DNA from: Climacteris rufus
Lineage: Eukaryota; Chordata; Aves; Passeriformes; Climacteridae
DNA: 64,000 nt
Assembly (NCBI GenBank): GCA_013398175.1
Contig: VZRZ01003213.1
Span: 787,531-851,530 of the forward strand
Direction: 5' to 3'
Part shown: positions 11,879 through 25,500 of the stretch, piece after piece
How the letters are laid out: every line of letters begins with the position of its first letter
How positions within the stretch are numbered: position 1 is the first letter of the stretch
The notes under the pieces: model-generated
Seen by the model: the letters and a program-made list of their open reading frames with translations, nothing else
Told to the model about the DNA's origin: nothing
Database searches by the model: none
Made by a program: the position numbers and the translations under genes

Positions 11879-14800
11879 GTATGTACAACCATTTCAAGTT
11901 AACCCCAATAAAACAGCCCACTGAAACCCGTGATGGCAGTAACATTTTACCTAGTCCTATGGCTTAGCAAGTTACAGTTAAATAATGATTATTTCACTTC
12001 TCATATGGTTCCCAAGTGTTTACTTAAATGTAATGTAATCCTGCAATCCCTTAAAACCTTTTTAATTACAGGAATTCCAGGAAAATGTTTCTTCATATTG
12101 AATTTTTTAACTTTTTTTCTGGCAAAAGTCAAACTTTAGTTGTTTGTGTTATTATTTCATCTGTATTATTTGATTGTGTCCATTGAAAAATATTGCTTTC
12201 TTAAAGAAGTAGGTTCTCTCTAATTGTACTTTGGAACATACTGTAGAATGTCGTTCTTGTTTCAGCCAGTGGAAATGCCATTAGAGCACAAAAAGTACTG
12301 AGTAGCCAGTAAAGAGAACCCTAAGTTCAGCAAATGGTAGTCAGTAACTAAACAAAACAGTAGGATTTCAAACACGCTTTGTGTTATTCTTTCTGTATAA
12401 TTCTGTGTTTAATACATAGTGATACATTCAAATAAGCATAATCTATATGCTTTAAACTTTTATAATATTTCTAATTAAAATTCATATTATTTTATTGCTT
12501 AATCTACTAAATTTTTTTTTGTTTTTTCTCAATTTATAAAAAAATAAATTTTAAAATGATGTATTGAAAATGCTCTCTTGGTTGTTGCATACATTGCAAG
12601 AAAAAGGAGAAAAAGAAACAAGGTGAAAGCACAAATTGTACTGAATGCTATATTGTTTTAAGGAAAGGAAAAAAGTAAGAAAAGTGTGATTTTGACAATT
12701 GAAAAACATTGTGCCTGTTTTAAGAATGAATAATTGTACACATGCATCAGTAGCTGAAAATCATCTGCTAGATGTAAAAAGCTGTTTTCGTGTCTGTACA
12801 AAGTTTTCATTATGAAAATCCAATTTGTATGTGATACACATAAAAATGCATCCTATCCTACAACATTGTAGCAAATCTAGCAATATTCCCTATTGGTATT
12901 GGATAATGGTGCCAGAAGCAACATTCAGTCCTGAATAACAAGATGGGAGGAGGAAAAGGAGGTTCCAGGATAGTATAGGGTCCTCATTTCTGAGATTATG
13001 AAGGGTTATGTCAAATGTAGAAGGGTTTTTAAGAGTTTTGTTGGAAGCTTGAGGCTTTTACTTTAGAAACCCTGGTTTAAACTTGGTTCCTTAAACAAAA
13101 AAACTTCAGAACAAATGCTATGGAAGTCAGGTGCTATATCCTGTATACATAAAACTAATAAAAAATTTCCACTTCCTATAATAGCCAATATTCCTAGAAA
13201 AATAGTGACTGTCTGCCACACTCCCCTGCCTGCTGTGCTTTTTGGAATTCACTGATCTCGGTGTCTGATGTGATCATATTCACATCTGTGGATTGCCATT
13301 GCCATTGCCTGAGTGCTGTTTCCCCAGCTTCCAGGGTGAGCACAGTAGCTGTTGGGCTGGATTGAGTCTCTTCTCTCCGCTGTGCTCCTGGGGATGTTGG
13401 CAGATGAAGAAGGCCAGGGAGCCTGCTTGAACAATGCGTCCTGGTTGTTCTCACTCTTGCCTCTCTCTATGGTTCAGTTTTGACTGCCAGTATGCAGATT
13501 CTTTTCTATAGTATCAATGCCAGGTCATCTTGATGCAACACATCCAGAAATTTAGATCCAGTTTACATTTATGAAAAGCAGCCAAGAAACAAAAAGGAAG
13601 AGGAGAAGTTCAGAGCTGAGATTTTCCATGTTCCCTTTGCTGGTACACCATTTTCAGTCCTGGTGATGGAAGGTGCAGCTCTTGGCCACATGCCTTCACG
13701 GGAGGAAGTATTCAGCGGTGTTCAGATCCCCCTTTGCCAAATTCCTCTCTGGGAATTTCAGGTTGTGTTATGCATACCACAACAAGGCTGGCTGAGTAAG
13801 TAGGTTTTGTTCTGGGTTCTGAAAGGTTCCTGCAAGCTAGGAAACCCATGGCTTTGCCGAATGTAAAAGGCCTTTGCTGAACTCTGAAGAGATTGAAATG
13901 GTGCTCTGCAAATTTTTTTCAATAGATTTCAATCTTCAGTGCATGCATGAAGTGGGAAGTCCACCCAAGGCAGTAAGTCCCAAACGTAGATGACTAAAGG
14001 TAGGAAAGCAGGGTGAATGAAAAGCAGATGGGAAGCCAGCGTAGTGCATGTAACCGAACAGACTGACCCATCCATTAAACAGAAGGGTTGTTGCATTATG
14101 CACTAGCTCAAGGCAACTGAGTGGCTTTATGTAGTCTAACCTGAAGGTTAAAAGGCAAAGATGACAGCAACAGGGGCTGAATTAGAAGAGGAGATAAACT
14201 TTAAACTTTTACATAGGTGTAGAAAGTAAAAGCTACATGAGGCCTACCTGGAAGTACAAGGGAAATCAGGTTTGCAGTCACTCTAAAATGTAAATCTTGG
14301 TCAATGTTTACACAAAATATCAGAGTTAAGCCTCCCTTTCTCCTTGCAAACAATGTCACATTTTTCAATTTGAGCAGTTTTATCCCTGCGTTTGGTAGGT
14401 ATTACTATAGCAAGTGATTGCACAGCTTGATATTACTGAAAAGAAAACTTAGAGCTTTTGTGAAATACGGCTTTGTAGGTCAGAACAGTTCAGTCAGAGG
14501 AGACACCCACGCACATGCTAAACCATGGGAGCAACAAAATAGACTCCCTGCTGAATTGCCAAATGCTCACTAGAAGAAGCAGCAAGCTTATGCTAGTCCC
14601 TGCCTGAGGAAAATGCTCATGCACAAAACCTCAACAGAAGAGGGTTTCCAGGTTTCCGGTTCAGGGAAGCACAGTAGTTCTGTGTCAGTGTTCCCACACC
14701 AAAGCAGAGGAAAGAAAATGCATTTTCTGTCTTGTGGGGGCAGTGGGACATGGTACAAAATACGCTGCTCGAATACGGTATGTTTCAACAAGCTTTGGCT

Positions 14801-16331
14801 GATTTATTTGCTTCTGCCTCTCCCCTCACCTTGTGCTTGAAGGAAAAAAGGGAAGCAAACTCAAGCCAAAAGCCATCCATTACACTTTCTGTTTCATTCT
14901 TTTTGTAAGTGATTTTGACATAATTACAGAAGGTGATATTGCTGACTTGCCACTAGTTATCATTGTGTGAGAGAGCTGTACAGAAAAGTGGAAATTCAGG
15001 TGGAGCTGAACAATGTATTTACATTTGGTTCTCTAAGCTTGGAAGCCTAATAGTCCAATTAGTCTTCAAAAATGTGAAGTGTATTTTTTCTTGTCAGAAA
15101 CATTTATACATCAAAACAGAACAACACCTGTGGATTTTTTTTTTTAATGAAGAATCTTTATGCAGGTTTATTGAAGAAATTGAGTGAAATGAGATTAAGC
15201 CTAGAAGTGTGTACATCGCTAAACATGTGCTGTGTGTTACAGAAGGTGGATTCAATGGGTGCTGCCCATTTGCTGGGCAGCAATTGGAAACCGGTTTAGT
15301 GATACTGAGAGTACTTAGGGTTTGTTGGGCCAAGTTCTTTGTATCTGTTAGGCTTCAATGAGACATTTTCACCACTGGAAAAAATAACTTCACATATGGA
15401 ATAAATTCCCGTAATATTTGCCTTTAAAAATTTAGCTTTCATTGGGAAGGGATTTCCGGGTACAAATTGCAGTCTGACTAATGCATTACCTGTATTCTTG
15501 CTGATCATACTGAGTTAGGGTTTTTCCTGGGCCAGGTGACTTTTTCGTCTGTTTGACTACTGTTATATATATCTAAGTAAAAGAAGTTAATTACTCCCTC
15601 TAAGACAGCAAGATGAATTACCAGGTTTCAGTCATGTGAACAGCTGTACAAATTTTGTCTGCAAACTAATTGCATAGGTGTTAATGTACAGTGACAGGCT
15701 GTGCAGAACACTTTTGTTGTCGAAGACTCAGGGAAAAGAAAGGCTTTTAGATCCAGAAACTGTTCCCAGTAATGGCATTTAGTAAAAAAGCGGAAGAGGA
15801 GAAATTAACTCATCTTACTTGTTTAAAGGTGGATAAAAGCACACAGGTATTTCATGCAAAATGTTTATGGAAACCTTCCTGATAAGAAATTTAAATCAAG
15901 GATCTTTGGGGTTATCTGTGTCATGTAAGGTAACAAAAATATAATGAAAACTGATATTTAAAGAATTGTTAAGGCAGTAGGAATTTAAAAAAAATAAATA
16001 GGTTAATGAAAGCATGGGCTAGGGTTCATAGTAGCATTTTCCAAGGCTCAAATTCTCAACGCACTGACACTTGGTATTGATTAAGATTTTAATGATTGAA
16101 TGGCATTTAACAGACAATCATAAATCAGTATCAGTGAAAATAGAAATTTTACCAAAAGGACTGAAGAAAAAGTTGGCCATAATAAAGAAGAATAATTGTA
16201 ATTTAGACTTTTCTGGTAGTTTAAATCACAAAGAACAGTCTAATCTACTTTTTCTTATTGAAATGCTTAACCAGTTTTTACAGATGTCTGATATTTAATT
16301 TACCTCTGTTTCTCTTTTTATCCACTGACAG
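11879..16331 (+). other. KITLG: KITLG intron 3
   Basis: This intron is 4.5 kb, from GTATGT to CTGACAG. It contains an inverted repeat at 15260-15282 and AT-rich, gene-free sequence. No named mobile element was recognised. Short open frames here show no protein family features. Confidence 0.88.
15260..15282. repeat. Perfect 9-base inverted repeat
   Basis: TGCTGCCCA and TGGGCAGCA flank a 5-base loop (TTTGC), giving a GC-rich potential hairpin in otherwise AT-rich intron 3. The function is unknown. Confidence 0.8.
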
Positions 16332-16511
16332 CCTAATCACTGTTGGTTGCATTTGATGGTGCCTGAATTTTCAAGGAGTCTACATAATCTTCTCCAGAAA
16401 TTTTCAGATATTTCAGATATGTCGGATGTCTTAAGCAACTATTCAATCATCAATAATCTCACAAGAATAATTAATGATCTTATGGCATGCCTTGCTTTTG
16501 ATAAAAACAAG
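16332..16511 (+). CDS. KITLG: KITLG exon 4: core of the cytokine fold
   Basis: This exon has 60 codons, phase 0 at both ends, encoding residues about 65-124. It begins [20 protein letters not shown] and ends [10 protein letters not shown]. The cysteines at residues about 68 and 117 correspond to mature Cys43 and the third conserved cysteine (Cys89 in human numbering). They take part in the two intramolecular disulfides of SCF. Two N-glycosylation sequons are visible (NYS and NLT). The motif [20 protein letters not shown] is characteristic of bird SCF. The acceptor is GACAG and the donor is AAG followed by GTAATT. Confidence 0.96.
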
Positions 16512-18438
16512 GTAATTTTATACAGGGTTTCAGATTTCACACTGGATATTTGTTTTTTACTTTCTGTTGTACAATATTCAGTAATAGTTTAGAAATGTCT
16601 AAAGCTTTATTAAATTTGTTTTCATTTCTATTCCTGTACATCTGAAATCCCACTTTATTTAGAAATGCACCAATTACACTGTGCAAATATTGGCTAATTG
16701 TTATCTCCTGTTTCAAAGATAAATTACTTACAAGGAATTACAGTATCTACAATGACCTGTATACAGTTATTTAAATAGTCAGAAATGTGATGATCTTCTT
16801 TAAGATAATTAATTCATTCTGGTCTGTTTGAAACTAGCAGAAATCTTCCTTGTGCATCCAGCTTAAATTATATATTTTGCTAGTGATCTTAATGTAAATT
16901 TAAAGATGATGTAGTTAAAGCTATTAATATATTCTTAGTATGCATCGCAGTGTGTGAAGATCTGAAAGCTTTGCCATGGTTTAATGAACTTTTTTATACA
17001 AAGGCAGAGCAAAGACCAGAGGATATCGGCCCAGTTCCATGTGTTTCTGGATTCCGACAGCAGCTGGAAGGATTCCAAGAGTCTCACTCAAGAGATGTCT
17101 GATTCTCTGTGCAGATGGGGGAGGGGGGAAGAAATTAATTTTCTAGTCCTTTATCCAGCTCCAACCAGACTATCAGTAATTAAACATAAGTTCTGTAGTT
17201 GAAGGCTTTGTCCCACTGAATAAAACAGGTAAAATCCACCATGTTCTTTAGAGAAAGTATTTAATCTTCCATATACATTTATTTTTGTCAATTAAGTCCT
17301 TAGTTGTTGTAACTGCACCTTGTCAACACCCAGAATGAATCAAATTAACTAAAACACTCAGGTGCCTTTAGAGTGGAATAGCCTTCTAACCATGTTACGT
17401 ATTTGCATTACAGTGCTGTGAGTATGTAGACATTCCCTACTTTTCCAATTCAAACTGAATTATGTCCAATCTTCAGTGTATATTTTTTTTTCTTTTCTAC
17501 TTCTGACCTGATGATTCAAAGCACTGAGCTGGGATGTGGTTGAGGAAGAGGAACTTTATTTTGTAGAATGGAAAAGTAAATATCCTGTAATTCAGCAAAA
17601 CAACTAGCTATTGATTTCCTTAGAGAATAATGATCTTACTTCTAGTACTTTCAGCATTAAATATAAAATAACTTTGGAGCCAAACCGGGAGGTTTTCCTT
17701 AGGACATACTTAAACTGTATTATTGCCATTGTCCTCCTTCTTGGGAGTACAGAGTAACTCCAGGCCAAATTTGACTTGCTGGCATAAGAAACAGCTGTTA
17801 GAAAAATCAGAATCAGGTAAAAAGGAAAAAAAAAAAAAAAAGAAGATAACCATCAACCACTTTAACATGGATCTCAATTTTTTTGTTTATTCTGGCATAA
17901 TAAACTTGTCTGTTAGACCTCAGAGTGATTTGGCTTCCTTGTTTATAGTTGCTCTTATTTTTAGGTACATTATCAGGGATCTCAGCCTGTTACTGTGCAG
18001 TGGTATATCCCAGCTATTGTATTCTGTTCCCAGTTCTCTTAATGTCAATACCAATGATTGTGTTTTGTTCATGTGTTCAGATTAAAAGGATCATGTGAAA
18101 CTTTGCAAAGTAATGTGAAATCAAGTGTTTTTTTTTTTAATGAGGGGAATTTTAAAAAGTCTCTTCGTTTCCAGTACAAGATGGGAGACTGTCTTTCATT
18201 CCTTAACAATTTTACAACACTGTATTAATAATTCATTTCTATTTGCAAAGCTAATTTTAAATCCTCAGATCAGAAGCCTCGTGTTTTGTAAAGATTGTAT
18301 ACAGCCAAGCTGGTTTTCTGCAGGTTAAAACTTTAAACTATTTTGTGCCATCCTTGGATATTTTTATTATTTGTTGAGGTGTTGAAATGAGCATCTTTCT
18401 TGACCTTCTTTCAAGCTGAATTCTGTATTGTACTCCAG
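16512..18438 (+). other. KITLG: KITLG intron 4
   Basis: This intron is 1.9 kb, bounded by GTAATT and TACTCCAG. It contains a poly(A) run near 17826-17841 and a T-run near 18127. No gene or identifiable mobile element was seen. Confidence 0.88.
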
Positions 18439-18601
18439 GATTTTGTAAAAGAAAATGGTCACCTTTATGAAGAAGGTCGCTTCATTCCTGAGGATTTTTT
18501 TAGGCACTTTAATAGTACCATTGAGGTCTACAAAGAGTCTGCAGACATGTTGGATAAGAATGACTGCATTCTGCCTTCAACAGTAGAAACACCAGAGAAT
18601 G
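18439..18601 (+). CDS. KITLG: KITLG exon 5: end of receptor-binding domain
   Basis: This exon has 163 nt, phase 0 in and phase 1 out, encoding residues about 125-178 plus one base of codon 179. It reads DFVKENGHLYEEGRFIPEDF and ends STVETPEN. It includes the fourth conserved cysteine (NDCI, residue about 167, equivalent to Cys138 of human SCF) and the sequon NST. Compared with chicken SCF as I recall it, there are changes such as G for D after YEE, and H for L, S for F and M for S further along. The structural residues are kept. The acceptor is TCCAG and the donor is G followed by GTAAGA. Confidence 0.95.
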
Positions 18602-19483
18602 GTAAGATGGCTCTTCTTTTGGGGAGCAGAATCTGAGATATAAATGTGTGATTTTTTTCCTTGGATTTCAGAGCTGCTAAGGGTCTGATACAGTACCTCC
18701 ATGTCACCTTTTTGCTGCAAATTAAAATAACTATTGACACTGAAGATTGTGTTTCTGTTGGAAGTCAAGTTGTAGTGCCATCATTCCTAGCTACACCATT
18801 CCTCAATATAATCGAAATCACCTCACAATATGCTGCTCTGTTTCTATTAATTCAAAATATATCCTGCACTGTCTTTTTACATTGTTCTTCTAATCTTCTC
18901 TTAATGCTCTATTTAGTTTTTATAAGACCATAAAAGAGCCTAAGACTGTACAACTGAAGGGAGAGGAAGTTAGGGCAAACTGTAAATTGCAGCAGCCTCC
19001 AGGCACCTTCATATTCATCCCACTTCTTGTGAAAAGGGTGATGTTTACTTCATTTTAAAATTTGACAAGCTCAGGTCAGGCTCCTGCAGCTCTTTCTTAC
19101 CCTTCTAGTAAACAGAGGTTTTGTATTACCTTTTCTTTTACTCTCACTAGTGACAGATACTAGCTTTTTAGTTAGGGCAACATGTCCAGTTGTACAGTTA
19201 CATCAGTAGTAACTAGAAGCAGATCATTCATTGCCTTAACTTAAGAACTTGATAGCAGCAACCACTTTTCCAAGTTAGCTATTCAGCAGCACCTCAGCAT
19301 GTAGACACTTCTCCCTCTTAATAAAACTGTCTTTTTTGACTTAATCCACTTTATAAACAGCCCTACAGACAATTTTTAAAACAGCCATATAGCCACATCA
19401 GAGTAGTCCTACGGCCCATCGTCTTATATAGAGGGAAATGTATTTTAAGTTTCATAATGCTGACACATTCATTTTCTATTTAG
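18602..19483 (+). other. KITLG: KITLG intron 5
   Basis: This intron is 0.88 kb, bounded by GTAAGA and TTTAG. No feature other than the intron itself was seen. Confidence 0.88.
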
Positions 19484-19579
19484 ATTCCAGAGTCGCTGTC
19501 ACAAAAACATTTTTGTTTCCTCCTGTTGCTGCCAGCTCTCTTAGGAATGACAGCATTGGCAGTAGCACTAACAGTAACA
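19484..19579 (+). CDS. KITLG: KITLG exon 6: alternatively used stalk exon with shedding site
   Basis: This exon has 96 nt, phase 1 at both ends, encoding residues about 179-210 plus one base of codon 211. It reads DSRVAVTKTF and then FPPVAASSLRNDS. In mammals the segment around PPVAASSL is the main protease cleavage site that releases soluble SCF, and skipping exon 6 gives the long-lived membrane form. Here the length is a multiple of three and both flanking phases are 1. Skipping would therefore keep the frame and only change the junction codon. The sequon NDS is present. The acceptor is TTTAG and the donor is A followed by GTAAGT. Whether this bird makes both isoforms is inferred, not shown. 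Confidence 0.94.
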
Positions 19580-22500
19580 GTAAGTACAAGTGACTGAATA
19601 TTTGTGTCTCCATTTTGTTATGGTAGCTGGTTGTTATGAGAGCTCAGAGTAAAAGAATGTCATTAATTGTACAAATTAATGGGAAGTTACACGTTCCTGA
19701 TGGTGTACCATGTGTTCTCAGCTGTTATACTGAAATGCAATGAACTTATCTAATCAAAATGTAGAGATGGTATCAAGTTACAATGATGTGACAGATCTCT
19801 ACAACTTGGAGAGGGCAGGCCTCTTCGTTTTGACTGTTATGAGGTCTCACTAGTCATATGGCCTCAGCAAATTTGGCTGTCCCAGACACCTCATTTTAAC
19901 TCTCAGAAAATAAAGTTGCTGCAAATGAACAGAGTAGCTATGCTAAATTGGCTGAGGGTACTCATGAGGACAAAGAGGATACCTGTACATTGCATTTTGA
20001 GAGTACTGTCAATACCAAGATTTACAGCAGCCCTGAAGACAGTCCCCGTGTTTATTTGCTGTAGCTGCAGTAGGGCCACCTCCACAGTCAGCATGGTTTT
20101 GGTTGGGGTCAATGACAAAGTCACTATACTTCTGATAGCCTGTAATCTTTTCTCTGGCTAACTCACCTCCGTGTTTCTTACCTGTCTTGGTCATTGTGTT
20201 ACATGACTGGTCACTGATAAGGAAGTCCAGAATGGTTGCTCCAAGAGCAACATGACATTACCTGTCATGAAATCAGAAAGGGTATAGGCATCTGAGGTAG
20301 AAGGAAACAGTGAAGGTTCAGGGACTTTTAGTGACATCATGTACAACAAGGTGGATACTATCTGGAGCTTCCCATGTGAACAAAAGAAGGGGATTTTCCT
20401 TAGAGGTTCCTGAAATGGTGATTAAAGCTTAACCTTGTTGTTTCCTTGTTCCTGTTTCCCAGACACGTCAGGATGACAATGTGTATCTCTCTCTCTTTAC
20501 AATTTCCCCTTTTCACTTCACATCTATGTTATCTGAATGTCTGATGATGAAGTATATGGCTGGTACTCCCCGTGCTTAAGACAGTATGCAAAGGGGCAGC
20601 CTGATGTAGCCTGGTGGACACAATGGTAGCTCCTGATAGTGGAATAGTTTCTGCTAAGCCTGAGTTCCTTCTGATGCTTCTTCTCTTGGGAATGTGTAAT
20701 CTAGCTACTCTCTGGCTTTTTAGCACCATGCATGCCACCTGGTAGTTGGCTCACAGCTGCTGTCAGATTTGAAGCCCTTCTTGATTGCTTTCTAATTAAG
20801 AGTAGGTCTTAAGTCATCATAGCCCAAAACCCTCAGAGTAGAAGGAAAAAACCCCAAAACCCTCAACTCCTGGCTGCCAGCCTCCTTCTCTGGAAAAGAG
20901 AAGCCTTACTGCCATAGATTCCGTGCCAGGATGTCACAGAGCTATCTGCAAATAACCTGATGAGCCCAAGGCCAACTATGAGGCACTAGGAGGGAGTTAA
21001 AGAATGCATACCTGTCTCTCTCTCAGGTCTGAACATGTGAATTTTTTCTGTCACTGCTAGAGGAAAAATATTCAGCCACAGTCTGAAGCAATGGGAATGG
21101 ATCAAGAAGCCAAAAGACAGACAGATAGATTACAGGAGCAGTTCAGATGAAAGGAGTTTGACCCAGTACAGTAACGGGAGCAATGCCGGGCAATGCAGCA
21201 AACTGTGGCACCTGTGTCTGTACTGTGGAGGAGAGTACAGAAGCAGGATTATTAATCTTGTTTTATAACTGGAACTGATAATCAAGTAGGAAAAAAGCCT
21301 AATTAAAATAATGCAGTAAGTCAAAGAAATTGCTTGGCTACCATATGCTGTACAGGTGTGTGTTAACTGATTATCATTCTCTTAAGCAATTTATTGGAAA
21401 ATTGGATATCAGTTAACAGCCTTATGTAGTTCTGACATGAGGTCTTCAGGTCTGGGGCTGAGGACTGTTTGAATTAATAATCAGATTAAATTACATTAAC
21501 TGGGATGCTGACTGGTTACATTGTAGTAACCAGATGCTAACTGATTACATAGTTTGGAGGTGTATTTCAGGGAGAGCGATGTGGAATCTTTATTGACGTC
21601 TGTTTTGCTCCCTGAAATGGTCTTCAGTGCCAGTATGAGTTTTGTCTTGTCTTTATTGCTGAGGAAATTTTGGTTTTAGTTAATCCTTATCTTCTTGGAA
21701 GGAAAAACAGTGGATAAACCTTATTACTTCCCATGTGAAGACTCCCCAGGACAGTGTTCCTCTGGCTTCAGTACTATTCTCAGAACAGCATCACTAGATT
21801 CAAATTTCAAAAAGTAAAACATTGAGAAGAGGGAAGCCTGAAAAAAAGCACCTCCAGACACAAACTATAGTAATTTTTTTTTTTGTAAATAAATGTTCAA
21901 TTTTAAACAGTTTTAAATTGAGCTATTTTTTAGTTTGATAATTTCTAGAGGATTTAGAAACATTCAGCATTTGCAAAAGAACCCCTCCAGATTATTAATA
22001 TATTTTGAATCTACTAATAAAGTCTATGTAATCAAATGACTTGCCCAATTCTAAATTCCTCTTAGAGAAACCTGAAGTGTGTCATCTAATAATATAATTT
22101 GTGAAATAATTATCATAGAATTTGTATATAAATTAGCTACATTATGTTTTTTCATTGTGGCTTTTATTGAAAGTCATGTTCCATGACTCCATTATTATTA
22201 CACAAATTAAACTACAGAGTAGAGTAGAATCTTAACTAAATCTACACCAAGAGTCTTAGCCCAACTAAAGGAAAATAGAACAATTATGCTTTTCTAATTG
22301 ATTTTTTGAATGACAATAGTGCTGTTTTCATTCTTGTAATGAATGTAGACTTATGGCATATTCCCACTCCACCTTTTCCCCCATAAAAGTCGCTAAACAC
22401 CACCACCACCATCCCCAATTTATTTAGGCTGGTTTGTTTTTTCTTCTTTGTGTTACATTACTGTAGTCCACTGAAGTTCCAATTAACTGTTTAAGTCCCA

Positions 22501-25500
22501 GTCTTGTATTTCTCTGAATCATTATACCACATGTGGTCTAGAGAATATAGATGAGATGGTTCCTTTATAAAGAACAATTGTCAGGATAAGAAGTTGAGTC
22601 CTAATAGCTTCTTTCAGTAGTTGAACGCATCAGATGAATTTCATATTGCTCTGATCAAAGCTTGAACTTACCAACTGTTAATAAAACTCCTCCTTCAGTT
22701 GAATGCCATAATGTTCTGTTTATTTTTGTGAAAAGTTCAGTGTTGCCTTCTTCCATTTTTGCCTATAATTTCCTCACAATAATTTAGCCTAATTATTTAA
22801 TACCAAGAAGCTCAAAGAATGTGTAAACACAGAGATCTCAGTAACTGTTTTTAGGAAGAAGGTCTCCTTTTTTAATTAAGGAAAAAATACCATTGTTTAA
22901 TTCAGTAATTGCACAACAATTTGAAAATGTTCACCCATGGCTTAATGCAATTGGTGTTGCCTTTTGTGCCTTTGTTCCTTTGTTCCAACTTCATAGTTAA
23001 TGGAAAACCCTAAGGAACAGGTGAGAGCTGCTCTGCATTTTTACAGATAAGATCTTGTGGTAATTGTGTTGGAACTGAGCAGAGGTAAACTGAAAATTCC
23101 TTTGAGACATATATGGCAAAAAAAATATTGAGCCAGTGCTTTGAATCATAATCACACATGGCTCAAGGTAGGAAGCAGCTCAATAACTTCACTGTGCAGC
23201 TGAGTAGCTTTTAATGTAAATATATTTTGTTCACAGCTTAACTTCCCAATGTCCATGAAGACTATACATAAATCAGCATCAAATGAGCTCACTTCCTTAG
23301 GGTATCTTCCACAAGATGTAGAGTGAGAGCTCTGAGAAATGCTGGCCTGCATCCACTCCCCTTTTCCAGTTTGCTGGATAGAGTCTGTTTAAAGTGAATA
23401 ATGTACTAGCTGCAAAGCCAGCAGTTCCTCTGGCATTGCCCAAAGAGTTCATAAAGTTACTTGTACACCTGGTTCCTGCTATTCCTTCTCCTGCTCTGCC
23501 TTTACAACTGATGGGAGTCAGAATCTTGCTGTGTAGAGCTCCAAAGTTTCTAACAGAGGAAAAGGTTCCTATGGCAGCCAGCTTGCTTTCCTTGTCTCCC
23601 TTTTCTTCATTAGGATACAAGTCCCTGAAATGTTCTCCAGACTAAAAATTCTTCAACCTGTTCTGTTTTAGATTTTAATATAAATAAAAGGCACATGAAG
23701 AAACCTGCCATGACTCATTTCATTCTTCCCAGACGTTTCGAGAGAATTTTTTCTGGATTTGAAAGTAAAATTAAATAATCTGTAGTTGCTTGCTTTTTAA
23801 GATAGTTGTGGCTTACTTAACTTTCAAATCAATTCATACACTGTAAAGTTATGGGAAAAAAAATCTGTTGTCATTTTTAAAAGGTAGGCTGGGGAGAGTG
23901 TCAGAATGGGACTGTGTTTAGGCTCTATTCCTGGGTTGCAGATCCCCACAGGGGAAGTTAATTATAAATTCCTTTCAGTTTTCCATAGATGATGAAGAAA
24001 TTATTTGCATTGGAGATAGCTTCTCAGAAGTCAGATTTTTCCAGTTTTAGGTACCTCATTGTAAAGGGGTCTCTTCCGTTCTCTAAGCTTGCATTAAGTT
24101 TGTGGAAAATACTGTTAAAAAATACAAAGGTACTAGCCTACCACTGATTTCTCTGCTTACAGAACATTTCTCTAGAAGTTCATGTTACAGAAAAGCATGC
24201 TTGCCATGACATGCTGCCCAGCATTAGAGATAGGCAGAGGGTTTTTGAGGTTATACACTCTTCCAGAACATGTTATCAAATGCGTTATGCTCTACATGAC
24301 CTGAAGAGGGTTTTCTTTGATTTTTATTTCACTTTTTAATTTTTTTCTGAAGTTTGTGGGGTGGAATCCAGAAAACATGACCATCCCCATATAATTTACA
24401 TAATTTAGTTGTAAAACTCAGCAGTCTCTCACTGAGAAGAATGGCATTAGGCAAATGAGGATTGCTTTTTACTTGCCTAGAGCACAAGAGCAGTATAGGA
24501 ATTTTCTTCTGAGAATACAATTCGGATAAGTTAGCAACAGGAGAGCATTTTTTGAGCTGTTCAGGCTGGCTCCACCCCACTTGAGTTTGCTCAGTTTTCT
24601 TGAATATCAGTTCTGCAAGCAAACATCTTCTGTGCCTAATCTGGGACAGAAAGTTAGAAAAGTTATGTCCCACCGGGTAATTTCTGCTCTTGGCTTTAAT
24701 GTCTGAGCAGACAGAGGCAGACTAATCAATAACCTCTCTTTTTCAGCTGATGCTTACCTCTGTAGAACTTTGTCTGCTATCTTTCCCTTTTGTAGACAGA
24801 TTTCTTCCATGGTAAGCTAGCTTCAGTTCTGCTTGACTGATGTTTCCTTTTAGTGTGCTGAATCTACCAAACAAAGGTGAAATTCAAGACCCAACAGTCA
24901 GAACCTAGACATTATAAACAGTGTATGGGACACAGGGATATATGTGGTATATTAATATATATAAGATACAGACTTTATGTTGTCTTACTTTTCATTTCTG
25001 TTTACATTGAGCCTAGAAAACACAGCTGAATTTCAGAGATTAAAAGAATATTTGTCTAAAACTTGAAAAACATCAACCTCAGAGTTGAAAACTCAGAGTT
25101 CAAATCTCAGAGTTAAAAATTATCTGCTAGTAATTATAAGAATGCTCCTTTCTAAACTAAAGTATTTTCTTGGAGGCTGTTTAATAATGTACTAAATGCA
25201 CATTGTTTGACCCAGTAAATCATACTGTACATGCTTAGACATTTGCTGTTTGCATGAGTCACACAAATTTTGAGTGCTGTCAGTTCGTTTTCATTTCTAT
25301 GTATCCAATCACCTACACTTTTCCAGTGCTTACAGTTCAGTTCTTTTCCTGTAATCTGTCAATACACCCACTATTCAAGCTGCAAACACCCAATTTGAAA
25401 TGAACCAAACCTGGGTGGATGGTGTCTAAACTAGCAGTCTCCTGTGGCTTGCTTTGCATTTCAGAAGGAGGATCCCCAGGTGACTCTGTAGGACTTTCCA

